DNA of 35,776 nt from Chloroflexota bacterium. Lineage in GTDB: Bacteria; Chloroflexota; Anaerolineae; Aggregatilineales; Phototrophicaceae. Every line of letters begins with the position of its first letter. Position 1 is the stretch's first letter. The notes under the pieces were generated by a model. It was not told the origin of the DNA, ran no database searches, and saw nothing but the letters and a program-made list of their open reading frames with translations. A program made the translations under genes and the position numbers. Positions 22,837-31,575 of the stretch are shown here, in pieces. The stretch is from the NCBI GenBank assembly GCA_011523545.1, contig WTGN01000072.1, positions 1-35,776 of the forward strand, read 5' to 3'.

Positions 22837-23985
22837 TCAACGAATCAGCGAAATCTCTACCTTATCGTTGCCGAGTGTCAAATCATTATGTATTTGTAAC
22901 TGACCTTTGAGATTCTCGAATTCCTTGGGAACGCTTAGACCTCTGGGTCTACCGCCTAACACTGCTGTAAACTGAGACCCGGAAAACCGGCCGAAACTCT
23001 CACCTCGTGTAGCCACCAGACCGCGTAGCTCGTCTCTTACAGTCGAATCAACCTTCTCGAGCTCTGTAAGCACCGCCAGTTTGAGAGCTTCTAGTTCCTG
23101 CAGGATTTCATCTTCGGGACTTAAATCAAAGAAACTCATTTGGTGCGCAACGCTAGCTTCTTTTCTCTCAGCGTCTATAGTGCGATCTCGGAGTCCTTGT
23201 GTTGCAAAACACACGTCGTTCATTACTTGCATACCTTTTAGGCTCTTGGTCGCATACAACAAATAGTACTTAAGAGAATCGTCAGAACTCAATATCGGGA
23301 TTCTACCTACATAGGGGAAGTGCTTGATTAGCTTGTCCTCATATGCCGTCGTCAAGCACTCGCGATTTGCTTGGGCGCCTTGTGGACAGCGCGCCAAGTA
23401 TTCCATCCAGTAATTGGAACTATCTTCGCCGAGAATCGCGTTAAAGGTTCCGTGAAGAGATGAATCGTTTCCAGTCAGCCTACGTGCGGTCTGGGCATCA
23501 AATCGGATTAGGAGCTCAGTCTTTGCATCGCGGTTAAAAATGGGCGACAGGGCTTGCCACTCCAATCCTTTGAGACCGATAGGATCCAGGAAAAATAGAG
23601 TAGGTTTGTCACCAATCATGCCCAGAATCTCTGTCACAAACTGGCCAAAGTCGCCGTGTCGATTGGTTACGTAGTCTGAATATTCTTTTGTGCTTCCTTC
23701 TAGGTTCTGAAAAACGCAGCCATCCAATTCAACATTTATGCATTGAAGCGTATATTGAGCGCTTGTACGTGCCAATTCCTGGGCGTGTTTTGCCGCCAGC
23801 ACAGGTGACCCGACTGTATTGTCTTTGGTATATATTCCGGGACCGGCGAAACCATCTACGTAATAAATCAACTTCCATGACCTCATTATGACCGTCATGG
23901 CCTTAAGGTAGTCTATGAGAATTGCATGTTTCCATCTTGACCAAGGCAGAAGCGATTCTTGATATTTTTTCGGATCAGTAGGCAT
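22837..23985 (-). CDS. tcmP: Three-Cys-motif partner protein TcmP-like
   Basis: A 382-aa protein resembling TcmP, a family named for its recurrent association with three-Cys-motif (DUF5131/Gp37-Gp68) proteins. Visible family features are WSRWKHAIL..YL near residue 20, YYVDGFAGPGIY (about 41-52, resembling SAM-binding motif I), GSPVLA, and LFFLDPIGLKGLEW (a DP-x-G motif like motif IV of methyltransferases). A methyltransferase-like fold is therefore plausible, but activity is unproven. The gene is markedly AT-richer than its flanks: I counted 26 G/C in 23101-23160 versus 42 of 60 in 25201-25260, which suggests acquisition. It runs tail-to-tail with the DUF5131 gene and starts 71 bp from the P-type ATPase stop codon. 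Confidence 0.84.
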   Translation of the reverse strand: MPTDPKKYQESLLPWSRWKHAILIDYLKAMTVIMRSWKLIYYVDGFAGPGIYTKDNTVGSPVLAAKHAQELARTSAQYTLQCINVELDGCVFQNLEGSTKEYSDYVTNRHGDFGQFVTEILGMIGDKPTLFFLDPIGLKGLEWQALSPIFNRDAKTELLIRFDAQTARRLTGNDSSLHGTFNAILGEDSSNYWMEYLARCPQGAQANRECLTTAYEDKLIKHFPYVGRIPILSSDDSLKYYLLYATKSLKGMQVMNDVCFATQGLRDRTIDAERKEASVAHQMSFFDLSPEDEILQELEALKLAVLTELEKVDSTVRDELRGLVATRGESFGRFSGSQFTAVLGGRPRGLSVPKEFENLKGQLQIHNDLTLGNDKVEISLIR

Positions 23986-24056
23986 CGGGCATGTCGTCCC
24001 TAATCTTCATTCGGGATGTCTAGCCTAGCACACATATTCTACAGCCACAACCCCCC

Positions 24057-26501
24057 TCACTCCCGATCCGGCGCAAGCAGATCCCAGAAGCGGTTCAGCA
24101 GATAGCGATGCTTCATCCCGTGCGACAGCAGCGCCATCGTCAGCAAAAACAGCGCCGCAATCGCCACGATCATCAGCGAGCCGTCCCCGCCGTCCCAGCG
24201 CGGCGGATTGAACTCGAACAGGTCCGGCAAGATGTACATTGCGACAATCGTCAGCGCGGTGAGGACGCTGCTCATGAGCAGGATGCGCCAATGCTGAAGG
24301 AAGGAATCCGGGTTGTAGAGGTCGATGCCCTGGATATGCCAGGTGATCAGCATGCCATAAAGCGCGACCATGATGGTCATCGCCGAGCGCGTCAGGCGCA
24401 GGTCGCCGCCGCCGCCGAACCAGACGATCAGGTAGAGCAGCGTCATTACGGCAGCGCCGATGCAGCCCATGGTGACGATGTAATCCAGCACATCGCGGCG
24501 GAAATGCGCCAAGAAGCGCGGCCGCAGCCAACCGAAGGCGATCAAGGTGGCCGGCAGATTGACCGTGCCGAAGGTCGCCCAGCTGATTTGCACCGGCGTG
24601 ATGGGAAAAGGCAGCGACATAAAGGCGATGCAGACGAATAGCGCGACCATGAAGAAGTTGCGCACGAGGAACATCTTCATGGTACCGAAGATGGTTTGGG
24701 TCGTCTCTTTGCCTTCGCGGAAGGCGCGCGGCAGGGTCGACATGGCGTTGTTGAGCAGCACGATATCGGCGACATCTTTGCTGATCTGTGTGCCGTCGTT
24801 CATCACGATGGCCAAGTCGGCTTCCTTGAGCGCCGGCACGTCATTGACGCCATCGCCGATCATGGACACGTATTCGCCGTTGCGGCGCAGGGATTCGACG
24901 ATGCGCTGTTTGGTATCCGGCTCGATGCGCGCGAAGACGTGGCTCTCGCTGACGGCGCTGTCAAACTCGCCCTGCCCCAGCCTGTCCAGCTCGGCGCCGG
25001 TGTAGGCGCGGCTGCCGATATCCATGCCGGCGGCGGATGCGATGGCGCGCACGGTTTCGATGTTGTCGCCGGAGATGACCTTTAGCGTCAGCCCTTCGTC
25101 GCGGAAGGCCGCCAGCGTCTCCTGAATATCGCCGCGAATTTGGTCACTCATGACGATCAGCGCCAGCGGCCTGACATCGTAAGCGGCGACGCCGGCCCGC
25201 ACATCCGGCTCGCCCGTCATCTCGGCGAAGGCGAGCACGCGCATGCCGTCCGCCGACAGTATTTCGGCATGCTGGTAATGCGGGCTATCGCTCGGCAGCA
25301 GGCGCTCGGGCGCGCCCATCAGCAAGGTCTTGGCGGGCAGGCAGACCGCCGCCCACTTGCGCCCGGAGGAGAACGGGATCTCCTTCAGCTTCTGTGGATA
25401 GGCGGCCTGGCCGATCACGCTGTCGATGTAGCGGTCGATGGCTTGGGCGGTATTATTCAGATGCGCCAGATTCTTCAGGAAGCTATGCAGGTCGCGATGT
25501 ATGGCATCGCTATTCGCGTTTTCAATTGGGATGATTTCGCGCAGGGCCAGTTTGTTCTGGGTCAAAGTGCCCGTCTTGTCGAAGCAGAGCACAGTGGCGT
25601 TCGCCAGCGATTCCACCGCGTTGACGCGCTGGATCAGCGTTTGCTGCCGGCTGATCTTGACGGCGCCGATGGTCAGCGACAATATCGCGACCAGCACCAG
25701 GCCCTGCGGCACCAGACTGGTGGTGAAGACGACGGCGTTGCGCACGATCTCGAGAAACTCGTTGCCGACATAGAAGCCGGTTACAAAAATCAGCGGCACG
25801 AATATCGCCATGATCACGACAGCGACTTCGACCGTGATGTCAATCTTGATCTGCGTCGGCGTCTTGACCAGCTTGTACTGCTTGGCGATGACCGAGAGGC
25901 GGTTGATGTGGCTGTCCGCGCCGACTTTGCTGGCGCGCAAGATGCCGGCGCCGGCGATGCAGAAGGAGCCGGACAGGACAGCGTCGCCTGGCTCTTTGCT
26001 GATGGCGTCCGATTCGCCGGTCAAATGCGATTCATCCATCTCCAGCGAGTCGGCTTGCTGCACGACGCCATCGACGACTAGGCGATCGCCCGGCTCGATG
26101 CGGATGATATCGTCGAGCACGACGCCGCGCATCGGCGCCTCGACCCATTCCCCATCACGCCGGCAGCGCACAGTCTGCTCCGCCAGCGCCGCCAGTTGAT
26201 CCAGTTGGCGCTTGGCGTTGAACTCCTGGATCATGCCGAAGAAGGTATTGGAGACGACGCTGAAGCCGGCGAAGAAGGCGGTTGCGTAATCGCCCAAGGC
26301 GATGACGATAATCAGCAGCGAACCCAGGACGATGTTGAAGAGATTGAGCACATTCTCGCGGAAGATCGCCCAATAGCTGCGGCCGACGCGCGCCTCGAAG
26401 TCGTTGGAGTCGCCGCGGCGGATGCGCGCCTTGACGTCGCTTGCGCTCAAGCCAGTGATTGCTTCGCTGTTATCTTGGGCTCGTTCGATTGTCGCTTGCA
26501 T
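24057..26501 (-). CDS. HAD-type cation-transporting P-type ATPase (CtpE-like)
   Basis: An 814-aa P-type ATPase pumping an unidentified cation. Landmarks are TM1-2 around residues 48-95, the actuator loop HLTGES, TM4 with TTSLVPQGLVLVAIL, phosphorylation site Asp308 in DKTGTLT, and the hinge MIGDGVNDVPALKEADLAIVM, followed by about six C-terminal TM helices. The order and the sequence around TM4 resemble CtpE-like calcium pumps, but the usual PEGL is PQGL here, removing an acidic cation ligand. The N-terminus lacks heavy-metal-binding CxxC domains, and TM4 lacks CPC, so a copper/zinc pump is unlikely. ATG 26501 has no Shine-Dalgarno but a TACAAT box 7 nt upstream, so translation may be leaderless. 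Confidence 0.92.
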   Translation of the reverse strand: MQATIERAQDNSEAITGLSASDVKARIRRGDSNDFEARVGRSYWAIFRENVLNLFNIVLGSLLIIVIALGDYATAFFAGFSVVSNTFFGMIQEFNAKRQLDQLAALAEQTVRCRRDGEWVEAPMRGVVLDDIIRIEPGDRLVVDGVVQQADSLEMDESHLTGESDAISKEPGDAVLSGSFCIAGAGILRASKVGADSHINRLSVIAKQYKLVKTPTQIKIDITVEVAVVIMAIFVPLIFVTGFYVGNEFLEIVRNAVVFTTSLVPQGLVLVAILSLTIGAVKISRQQTLIQRVNAVESLANATVLCFDKTGTLTQNKLALREIIPIENANSDAIHRDLHSFLKNLAHLNNTAQAIDRYIDSVIGQAAYPQKLKEIPFSSGRKWAAVCLPAKTLLMGAPERLLPSDSPHYQHAEILSADGMRVLAFAEMTGEPDVRAGVAAYDVRPLALIVMSDQIRGDIQETLAAFRDEGLTLKVISGDNIETVRAIASAAGMDIGSRAYTGAELDRLGQGEFDSAVSESHVFARIEPDTKQRIVESLRRNGEYVSMIGDGVNDVPALKEADLAIVMNDGTQISKDVADIVLLNNAMSTLPRAFREGKETTQTIFGTMKMFLVRNFFMVALFVCIAFMSLPFPITPVQISWATFGTVNLPATLIAFGWLRPRFLAHFRRDVLDYIVTMGCIGAAVMTLLYLIVWFGGGGDLRLTRSAMTIMVALYGMLITWHIQGIDLYNPDSFLQHWRILLMSSVLTALTIVAMYILPDLFEFNPPRWDGGDGSLMIVAIAALFLLTMALLSHGMKHRYLLNRFWDLLAPDRE

Positions 26502-26508
26502 GGGGCGT

Positions 26509-26514
26509 ATTGTA
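26509..26514 (-). promoter_or_regulatory. -10 box for a possible leaderless start of the P-type ATPase
   Basis: Reverse-strand TACAAT lies 7 nt from ATG 26501, so transcription would begin at or next to the start codon. No clear -35 was seen. Confidence 0.35.
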
Positions 26515-26534
26515 AATCGAATTTGAACTACAGA

Positions 26535-26553
26535 GAACACAGAGGGCGCAGAG
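26535..26553. repeat. GAACACAGAGGGCG repeat, copy 1
   Basis: GAACACAGAGGGCGCAGAG matches 31201-31219 in 18 of 19 positions. It is intergenic and looks like a small dispersed repeat of unknown function. Confidence 0.55.
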
Positions 26554-26687
26554 AAAAGCCCTTGACGCTAGTCAAAGACTTTACGCATATCAATCAAGAG
26601 CGTCGTGCCACATGCTTCGGCGCCGCATTTCTGTTATGCTCCAAGAAGATCTGATTGCTTCAGTCGCTCGCCGCGCGGAGGCGCCCC

Positions 26688-27653
26688 ATGATCCAAATTG
26701 CCGAGATGCTGCCGCCAGTTCATTCCCGGCTCTGGGACCTGGTCGCCCAATGCGGCGTCAGCCAAGCCGTCGGTGCGCTCGATTTCGCCGGTTATTATGG
26801 CGCCGCCCCGCCTTGGAGCTACACCTCGCTGCTGCGCGTCAAGAATGCCTATGAAGACGGCGGCTTCGAGCTGGCCGTGATTGAGAGCCGCCCGCCTTTG
26901 ACAAAGGCGAAGCTGGGTCTGCCCGGCCGCGACGAAGAGATCGATGCCGTCTGCGAGCTGATCGATGCGATGGGCCGGCTGGGCATCCCGGTTTGGTGCT
27001 ACGAGTGGATGCCTGTGCTGAATTGGATGCGCACGTCGACCACGATACGCGCGCGTGGCGGGGCGCTGGTCACCGGTTATGACCACAGCCAGATGCTGAA
27101 TGCGCCGCTGACCGAATACGGGGAAGTGAGCGAAGCGCAGTTATGGGAGAGTCTCCATTACTTTCTCGAGCGTGTGCTTCCGGTCGCCGAGTCCGCCGGC
27201 GTCAAACTGGCGATGCATCCCGATGACCCGCCGCTGTCGCCCATCCGCGGCTTGGCGCGCATCATGCGGGGCGTCGACAATTTTCAGCGCTTGCTCGATC
27301 TCGTGCCCAGCGCGATGAACGGCATCACGCTCTGCCAAGGCAATTTCACGCTGATGACCGACGACCTGCCCGCAGTGATAAGGCGCTTCGCTGACAAAGT
27401 ATTTTTTGTGCACATGAGGGATGTGGCGGGGGCGCCGGAGAAATTCGAAGAGACCTTCCATGACGCCGGGCGAACGGACATGGTCGCCTGTATGCGCGCA
27501 TATCGCGATATCGGCTTCAGCGGCGTCTTGCGCCCCGATCACGTGCCGACGATGGCCGGCGATGACAATGAGCGAGCGGGTTATTCGTCGATCGGGCGGC
27601 TCTTCGCCATCGGTTACTTGAAGGGGATTCGCGAGGCGGTTTACGGCGTCTGA
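26688..27653 (+). CDS. uxuA: Mannonate dehydratase
   Basis: A 321-aa TIM-barrel enzyme dehydrating D-mannonate to 2-keto-3-deoxy-D-gluconate in hexuronate (glucuronate) breakdown. Positions that match the metal and catalytic residues of UxuA are His177 in MHPDDPP, Cys216 in ITLCQGNF, His242 in FVHMRD and Asp284-His285 in RPDHVP. It is shorter than E. coli UxuA, like many UxuA-like proteins of other phyla. ATG 26688 follows GGAGG by 6 nt; an upstream in-frame start would add an Arg-rich unconserved tail. Its end overlaps the convergent efflux-pump gene by 13 bp. No other uronate genes are adjacent, although the oxidoreductases at 220-1980 could serve a related pathway. Confidence 0.88.
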   Translation: MIQIAEMLPPVHSRLWDLVAQCGVSQAVGALDFAGYYGAAPPWSYTSLLRVKNAYEDGGFELAVIESRPPLTKAKLGLPGRDEEIDAVCELIDAMGRLGIPVWCYEWMPVLNWMRTSTTIRARGGALVTGYDHSQMLNAPLTEYGEVSEAQLWESLHYFLERVLPVAESAGVKLAMHPDDPPLSPIRGLARIMRGVDNFQRLLDLVPSAMNGITLCQGNFTLMTDDLPAVIRRFADKVFFVHMRDVAGAPEKFEETFHDAGRTDMVACMRAYRDIGFSGVLRPDHVPTMAGDDNERAGYSSIGRLFAIGYLKGIREAVYGV

Positions 27654-29257
27654 TTCGCTTCCGCCGCTCCGGCGGGGCTTGCGGGCTCGCCTTCCGTTGC
27701 GCGCATTCGTTTGGATTTCAGCTCTTTGTCATCTATCAGGAACCAGGCGACCAGCGCGGCGAGCAGGCAGAACAGCGCGGCGATCGACATCAAGGTGCTG
27801 AACATTTGCGCGAAGGCCCCCCTGATCACTTGACGGACGCCATCCTTCTCGTCTTCGGTCAAAGTTTCCGGTATAGATGTTTCCGCCAGATCGCCCGCGT
27901 CAGCCGCCAGTTCGCTTTGCGCCGCCGCCGGCAGCGACTGAACATAGGGGTCATTCGTCAAATTCTGGCCGAACCATGAAATCGCCAAGCCGCCCAAAAT
28001 GCCGATGACCAACACCTGCCCCGTCCGCACCACTGTGTTGTTGACGCCGGAGGCGATACCGGCATTGTTTTCCGGCGCCGATGCCATCGCCGCCATCGTC
28101 AGCGGCGCGAAGACCATGCCGAAGCCGATGCCGAATAGAAATATCGGCGGGAAAAATGTGCTGAAATATTCCGCTTCGCCGCCGGTGACGCCAACATTGC
28201 TAAACAAAACGAAGCCCGCAGCCGAGATGCACAAGCCGATCAACAAGGGCAAGCGGGGCCCACGCCGATCCAACAGCGGACCCACCAAAGCCGAGCCGAC
28301 CGTCGCGATCAATATCAACGGCACGATTGAAAGCCCGGTGATGGTGGCGCTGTAGCCCTGCACCTGAATCAAATTCAGCGGCAAGTAGACCAGCATCGGC
28401 TGAATCACGCCATGAAAGACCAGGGATATCAGATTGGCGGCGCTAAATGTGCGCGACCTGAATAGTCGCAGCGGCAGAATCGCATGAATGCCCTTTCTTT
28501 CGTCATAGAGAAAGCGGGCAATGGCGAGGGCGCCGATGACAATGGGAGCGATAATGATTGGACTGTCGAAGCCATAGGTCGAGCTTTCGATGAAGCCGAA
28601 TGTCAGCCCGCCCAGACCCAGGACAATCAGCAGCGAGCCCAACAGGCTCATGCGCCGCGGCGCTTCTCTGTCGAAGCTCTCGGGTACGAAGCGAATGATG
28701 ACAAAGGCGGCCAGCACACCCAGGGGAATATGAATGAAGAAGACCAGGCGCCACATGCCCATATCGGTGACGACTCCGGCAAAAAACGGGGCCAGGCCAG
28801 AAGCCAGGACGGTGAAGCCTGACCAGATGCCTATCGCCCAGCCCTGCCCGCGCCGGCTGAAATAGGCGGAGGCTATCGCCAGGCTGTTGGGCACGATCAT
28901 GGAACTGCCGAAGCCCTGAGCTACCCGCCCGGCGATGATGACATTCGTCGTGGTCGAGAAACCGCAGACGATCGAAGCCAGCCCAAATAGCAATATCCCC
29001 CACAGGCAGACGCGGTTGCGCCCGAAGTGATCGCCCATGGAGCCGGTCACCACAATGAGCGACGCCTGCACCAGTACATATGAATTGGGGATCCAGATGA
29101 GATCGGCGCCGCGCGCACTCAATTCAACCTGAATCGCCGGCAGCGCCACATTGAGCGATGTGCTCGCGACAAAGGCCATGCTCGCGGCCGATATGGACGC
29201 CAGAAGCACCCAGTAGCCGGTGACGCGGTTAAACGCGATGTCTGTACTACTCTTCAC
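27641..29257 (-). CDS. DHA2 family MFS efflux transporter (14 TM), copy A
   Basis: A 538-aa drug:H+ antiporter-2 type permease in the cytoplasmic membrane, EmrB/QacA-like. TM1 begins near residue 14 and ends in the family's VASTSLNVALPAIQ; motif A is GSMGDHFGRNRV and a later loop has GRVAQGFGSSMIVPNSLAI. About 14 TM helices are visible, with an acidic loop (residues about 435-470) before the last TM. The start is GTG 29257, with no Shine-Dalgarno but a TATTTT box 8 nt upstream, suggesting a leaderless transcript. Its paralogue lies 156 bp upstream on the same strand, and no membrane-fusion partner is present. Substrate unknown. It overlaps uxuA tail-to-tail. Confidence 0.9.
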   Translation of the reverse strand: MKSSTDIAFNRVTGYWVLLASISAASMAFVASTSLNVALPAIQVELSARGADLIWIPNSYVLVQASLIVVTGSMGDHFGRNRVCLWGILLFGLASIVCGFSTTTNVIIAGRVAQGFGSSMIVPNSLAIASAYFSRRGQGWAIGIWSGFTVLASGLAPFFAGVVTDMGMWRLVFFIHIPLGVLAAFVIIRFVPESFDREAPRRMSLLGSLLIVLGLGGLTFGFIESSTYGFDSPIIIAPIVIGALAIARFLYDERKGIHAILPLRLFRSRTFSAANLISLVFHGVIQPMLVYLPLNLIQVQGYSATITGLSIVPLILIATVGSALVGPLLDRRGPRLPLLIGLCISAAGFVLFSNVGVTGGEAEYFSTFFPPIFLFGIGFGMVFAPLTMAAMASAPENNAGIASGVNNTVVRTGQVLVIGILGGLAISWFGQNLTNDPYVQSLPAAAQSELAADAGDLAETSIPETLTEDEKDGVRQVIRGAFAQMFSTLMSIAALFCLLAALVAWFLIDDKELKSKRMRATEGEPASPAGAAEANQTP

Positions 29258-29265
29258 AGTTGCAC

Positions 29266-29295
29266 AAAATACAATGGATTGGAAGCTATACTCAA
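29266..29295 (-). promoter_or_regulatory. Promoter of MFS copy A with start codon at the transcript end
   Basis: Reverse-strand TTGAGT (29290-29295), 18-bp spacer, TATTTT (29266-29271). The -10 box ends 8 nt before GTG 29257, as in leaderless genes. Confidence 0.45.
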
Positions 29296-29413
29296 TGTCA
29301 TCGTATCACAGAATTGCCCAATGTCATCTGATTTCATGAATCCACGACACAGTGCCAATGCCGGTTTCGTGCGTGCATCGGCGCAAGCAAGGCGGCAGGA
29401 TCGGCCGACGCGC

Positions 29414-30964
29414 CTATTCCGGAAACGGCAAGTCGCGCTCAATGAGCAGCGCCGCCAAAAGGCCGCTCAACAAGCTGAGCCCAGCCGCAATCCACATGAC
29501 CACGCTGATGGCGTTGGAGAAGGCGGCCCGAATCAGGCTCTGCAAATCAGCCTCTTGTGATGGCGTCAGCGCTGCCGGTAACGCTGTCTCGGCCAGCTTG
29601 ACCGACTCGGCGGCGAGCACGGCGCGCGCGTCGGCGGGCAGCGCCCGGACGGTGGGATCGTTCAAGAGCGTCTGTTTGAACAGGACGAGCACGATGCCGC
29701 CCAAGACCGCAATCGCCAGGACTTGCGCTGAACGCGAGACGGTGTTGTTCAGTCCCGATGCCATGCCGGCGTGATGCTCGTCCACCGATGCCATGACGAC
29801 GACCGTGAGCGGCGCCAGCGTAACGCCCAGGCCGACGCCGAAAAGGCAGATCGCGGGGAAGAGCGTACTCCAATAACTGTCCTGGCCGCTATCCGCCCCC
29901 AGCAGCGCCAGCATGACAAATGACAAGCTGGTCAGCACCGGCCCGGCTACAAGCGGCAAGCGGGGACCAAAACGATCGACGACGCGGCTCATGATGAAGG
30001 AAAGCGCCACCATGAGAACCGTCATCGGCAGCAGCGCGAAACCAACAGCGGCGGCGCTGTAGCCTTGTACTTGAATCAAACTTAGCGGCAGGAAGAACAG
30101 CACGCTGTTCATGGCGCCATATAGCAGCAGCGTCAAGGTGTTGGCGCCGGTGAAACTGCGAGAACGAAAAAGGTTCAGCGGCAGCATCGGGTGGTCGCTA
30201 TGCCCTTCGTTCCAGATGAATACTGGCAGTATGACGATGGCAGCCGCGCCGGACATCAGCACCAGCGGATCGTCAAAGCCGCGCCGCGGACCCTCGATGC
30301 AGAAGAAACCGCTGAGCATGAGGGCCATCGTGCTGAGCACCGTGCCCGAGATATCCAGCTCTTTTGGCGCTTCTTCATCGTAGCTCTCCGGCACATAAGC
30401 GACCAGAATCAGGATTGTGATCAGGCAGAATGGGATATTCAGCAAGAAGATCAGCCGCCACAGCCCCATCTCGGCCAGCCAGCCGCCCAGGATCGGTCCA
30501 GCGCCGGAGATCAGCATGGTAAATGCGGACCAGACGCCGATCGACCAACTGCGCCGATGATGAAAGAAGAAGGCGGCGACGATCGCCAGGCTGCACGTTA
30601 TCATCATGCCGCTGCCGACGCCCTGCAGCGCGCGCCCCAGGATCAGCACATCGGCGGAATCAGTAATGCCGCAGACCAGCGATGACAGCGCGAATACGAC
30701 GATGCCGATGAGGTAGACTCGTTTCCGGCCGTAGTGATCGCCGAAAGTTCCACTCAAGAAGATGAAGGCCGCTTGCAGCAGCGAATAAGCGTTGACGATC
30801 CAAATCAAGTCGGTGCCGGTCGCGCCCAGATCCTGCTGCAGCGCCGGCAAGGCGACGCTCAGCGCCGTGCTGACCATGAACACCATGCTCGGCGCCATTA
30901 TGGTGGCGATAAGCACTTCAATGTCCAGGCGCCATTCAAATTTTTTCGGCAAATCAGCGGGCAT
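29414..30964 (-). CDS. DHA2 family MFS efflux transporter (14 TM), copy B
   Basis: A 516-aa homologue of copy A with the same layout: VSTALSVALPALQ at the end of TM1, motif A as GTFGDHYGRKRVYLIG, GRALQGVGSGMMITCSLAIV, and a long acidic, Ala-rich loop (about 410-460) before the last helices. The two proteins share many identical blocks (for example NLIQVQGYSA/SLIQVQGYSA), so they arose by tandem duplication but have diverged well. ATG 30964 starts directly before TM1 (MPADLPKKFEW); an open frame extends 67 codons further but encodes an Arg/Ser-rich, non-membrane stretch and is not credible. Substrate unknown. Confidence 0.9.
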   Translation of the reverse strand: MPADLPKKFEWRLDIEVLIATIMAPSMVFMVSTALSVALPALQQDLGATGTDLIWIVNAYSLLQAAFIFLSGTFGDHYGRKRVYLIGIVVFALSSLVCGITDSADVLILGRALQGVGSGMMITCSLAIVAAFFFHHRRSWSIGVWSAFTMLISGAGPILGGWLAEMGLWRLIFLLNIPFCLITILILVAYVPESYDEEAPKELDISGTVLSTMALMLSGFFCIEGPRRGFDDPLVLMSGAAAIVILPVFIWNEGHSDHPMLPLNLFRSRSFTGANTLTLLLYGAMNSVLFFLPLSLIQVQGYSAAAVGFALLPMTVLMVALSFIMSRVVDRFGPRLPLVAGPVLTSLSFVMLALLGADSGQDSYWSTLFPAICLFGVGLGVTLAPLTVVVMASVDEHHAGMASGLNNTVSRSAQVLAIAVLGGIVLVLFKQTLLNDPTVRALPADARAVLAAESVKLAETALPAALTPSQEADLQSLIRAAFSNAISVVMWIAAGLSLLSGLLAALLIERDLPFPE

Positions 30965-31323
30965 AAGTTGAATACGACTCGCAAGTCTGAAGCGGAGGCA
31001 CTTGTCTAACAGACCCAATTGTACGTCAGCAAAAGAGAGGACACTAAACCATATCTCAGCTGGCGAACCAATATAGGAGCGACGCGGTGGCCCCCGCCGC
31101 CGTGCCTGGAAACTGTAGGACTTGACCGCTACAGGTTGGCACAATGCTGACTGTACGACTGGCAACAGATTTCTAAAGCATCAACACAAAGGATCTGAGG
31201 GAACACAGAGGGCGTAGAGGGACGTATTGATGTCCCTCAATCGACGCTGTAGGGGCGTTCGACCCGCAGTGTCTACGCGCCGCCCGCTAGATTTATAGGA
31301 TTAACCCAAAAGCAAGCGGCGGA
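30965..31323. other. Intergenic stretch upstream of MFS copy B
   Basis: No gene was recognised in these about 360 bp. It holds the GAACACAGAGGGCG repeat (31201-31219), a degenerate TGTAGGGGCG half of the hairpin family (about 31248-31257) and a possible reverse-strand -10 TACAAT (31018-31023) with a poor -35. Confidence 0.5.
31201..31219. repeat. GAACACAGAGGGCG repeat, copy 2
   Basis: GAACACAGAGGGCGTAGAG differs from 26535-26553 at a single base. Confidence 0.55.
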
Positions 31324-31533
31324 TCAGCTGCTTCGCAGTCGATCGAGCTCCTCTTCCAGCTCGGCGCGGCGTTCTTGGCTCGCTTTGCGCCCGGCGTCGA
31401 CGGCGCGCTGGTAATGCGTCTGCAAGTTCGATTGGAACTCGGAGGAAGATACGGGCGAAAAGAATACCGCCAGCAGGGCCCCAATCAGGGCGCCGATGCT
31501 CAAGCCGACCAGGGTACTCAGAAACTTTCGCAC
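31324..31533 (-). CDS. Small YtxH-like membrane protein
   Basis: A 69-aa protein with one Gly-rich TM helix (residues 5-27, LSTLVGLSIGALIGALLAVF) followed by a charged helical tail (HYQRAVDAGRKASQERRAEL). This resembles YtxH/gas-vesicle-like small membrane proteins of Gram-positive bacteria, of unclear function. The gene lies 42 bp after the small membrane protein gene 31576-31848 on the same strand and is probably cotranscribed with it. Its overlapping alternative frame is not credible. Confidence 0.7.
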   Translation of the reverse strand: MRKFLSTLVGLSIGALIGALLAVFFSPVSSSEFQSNLQTHYQRAVDAGRKASQERRAELEEELDRLRSS

Positions 31534-31575
31534 AACTGCGTCCTCCAGCCGGCCTGATTGGGTCGCCGGCGCGAT

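Noticed and set aside
31130..31155. TTGGCAC near 31136 as a sigma-54 promoter
   Set aside because: The GG-to-GC spacing is not the required 10 bp, and no downstream gene on that strand would use it.
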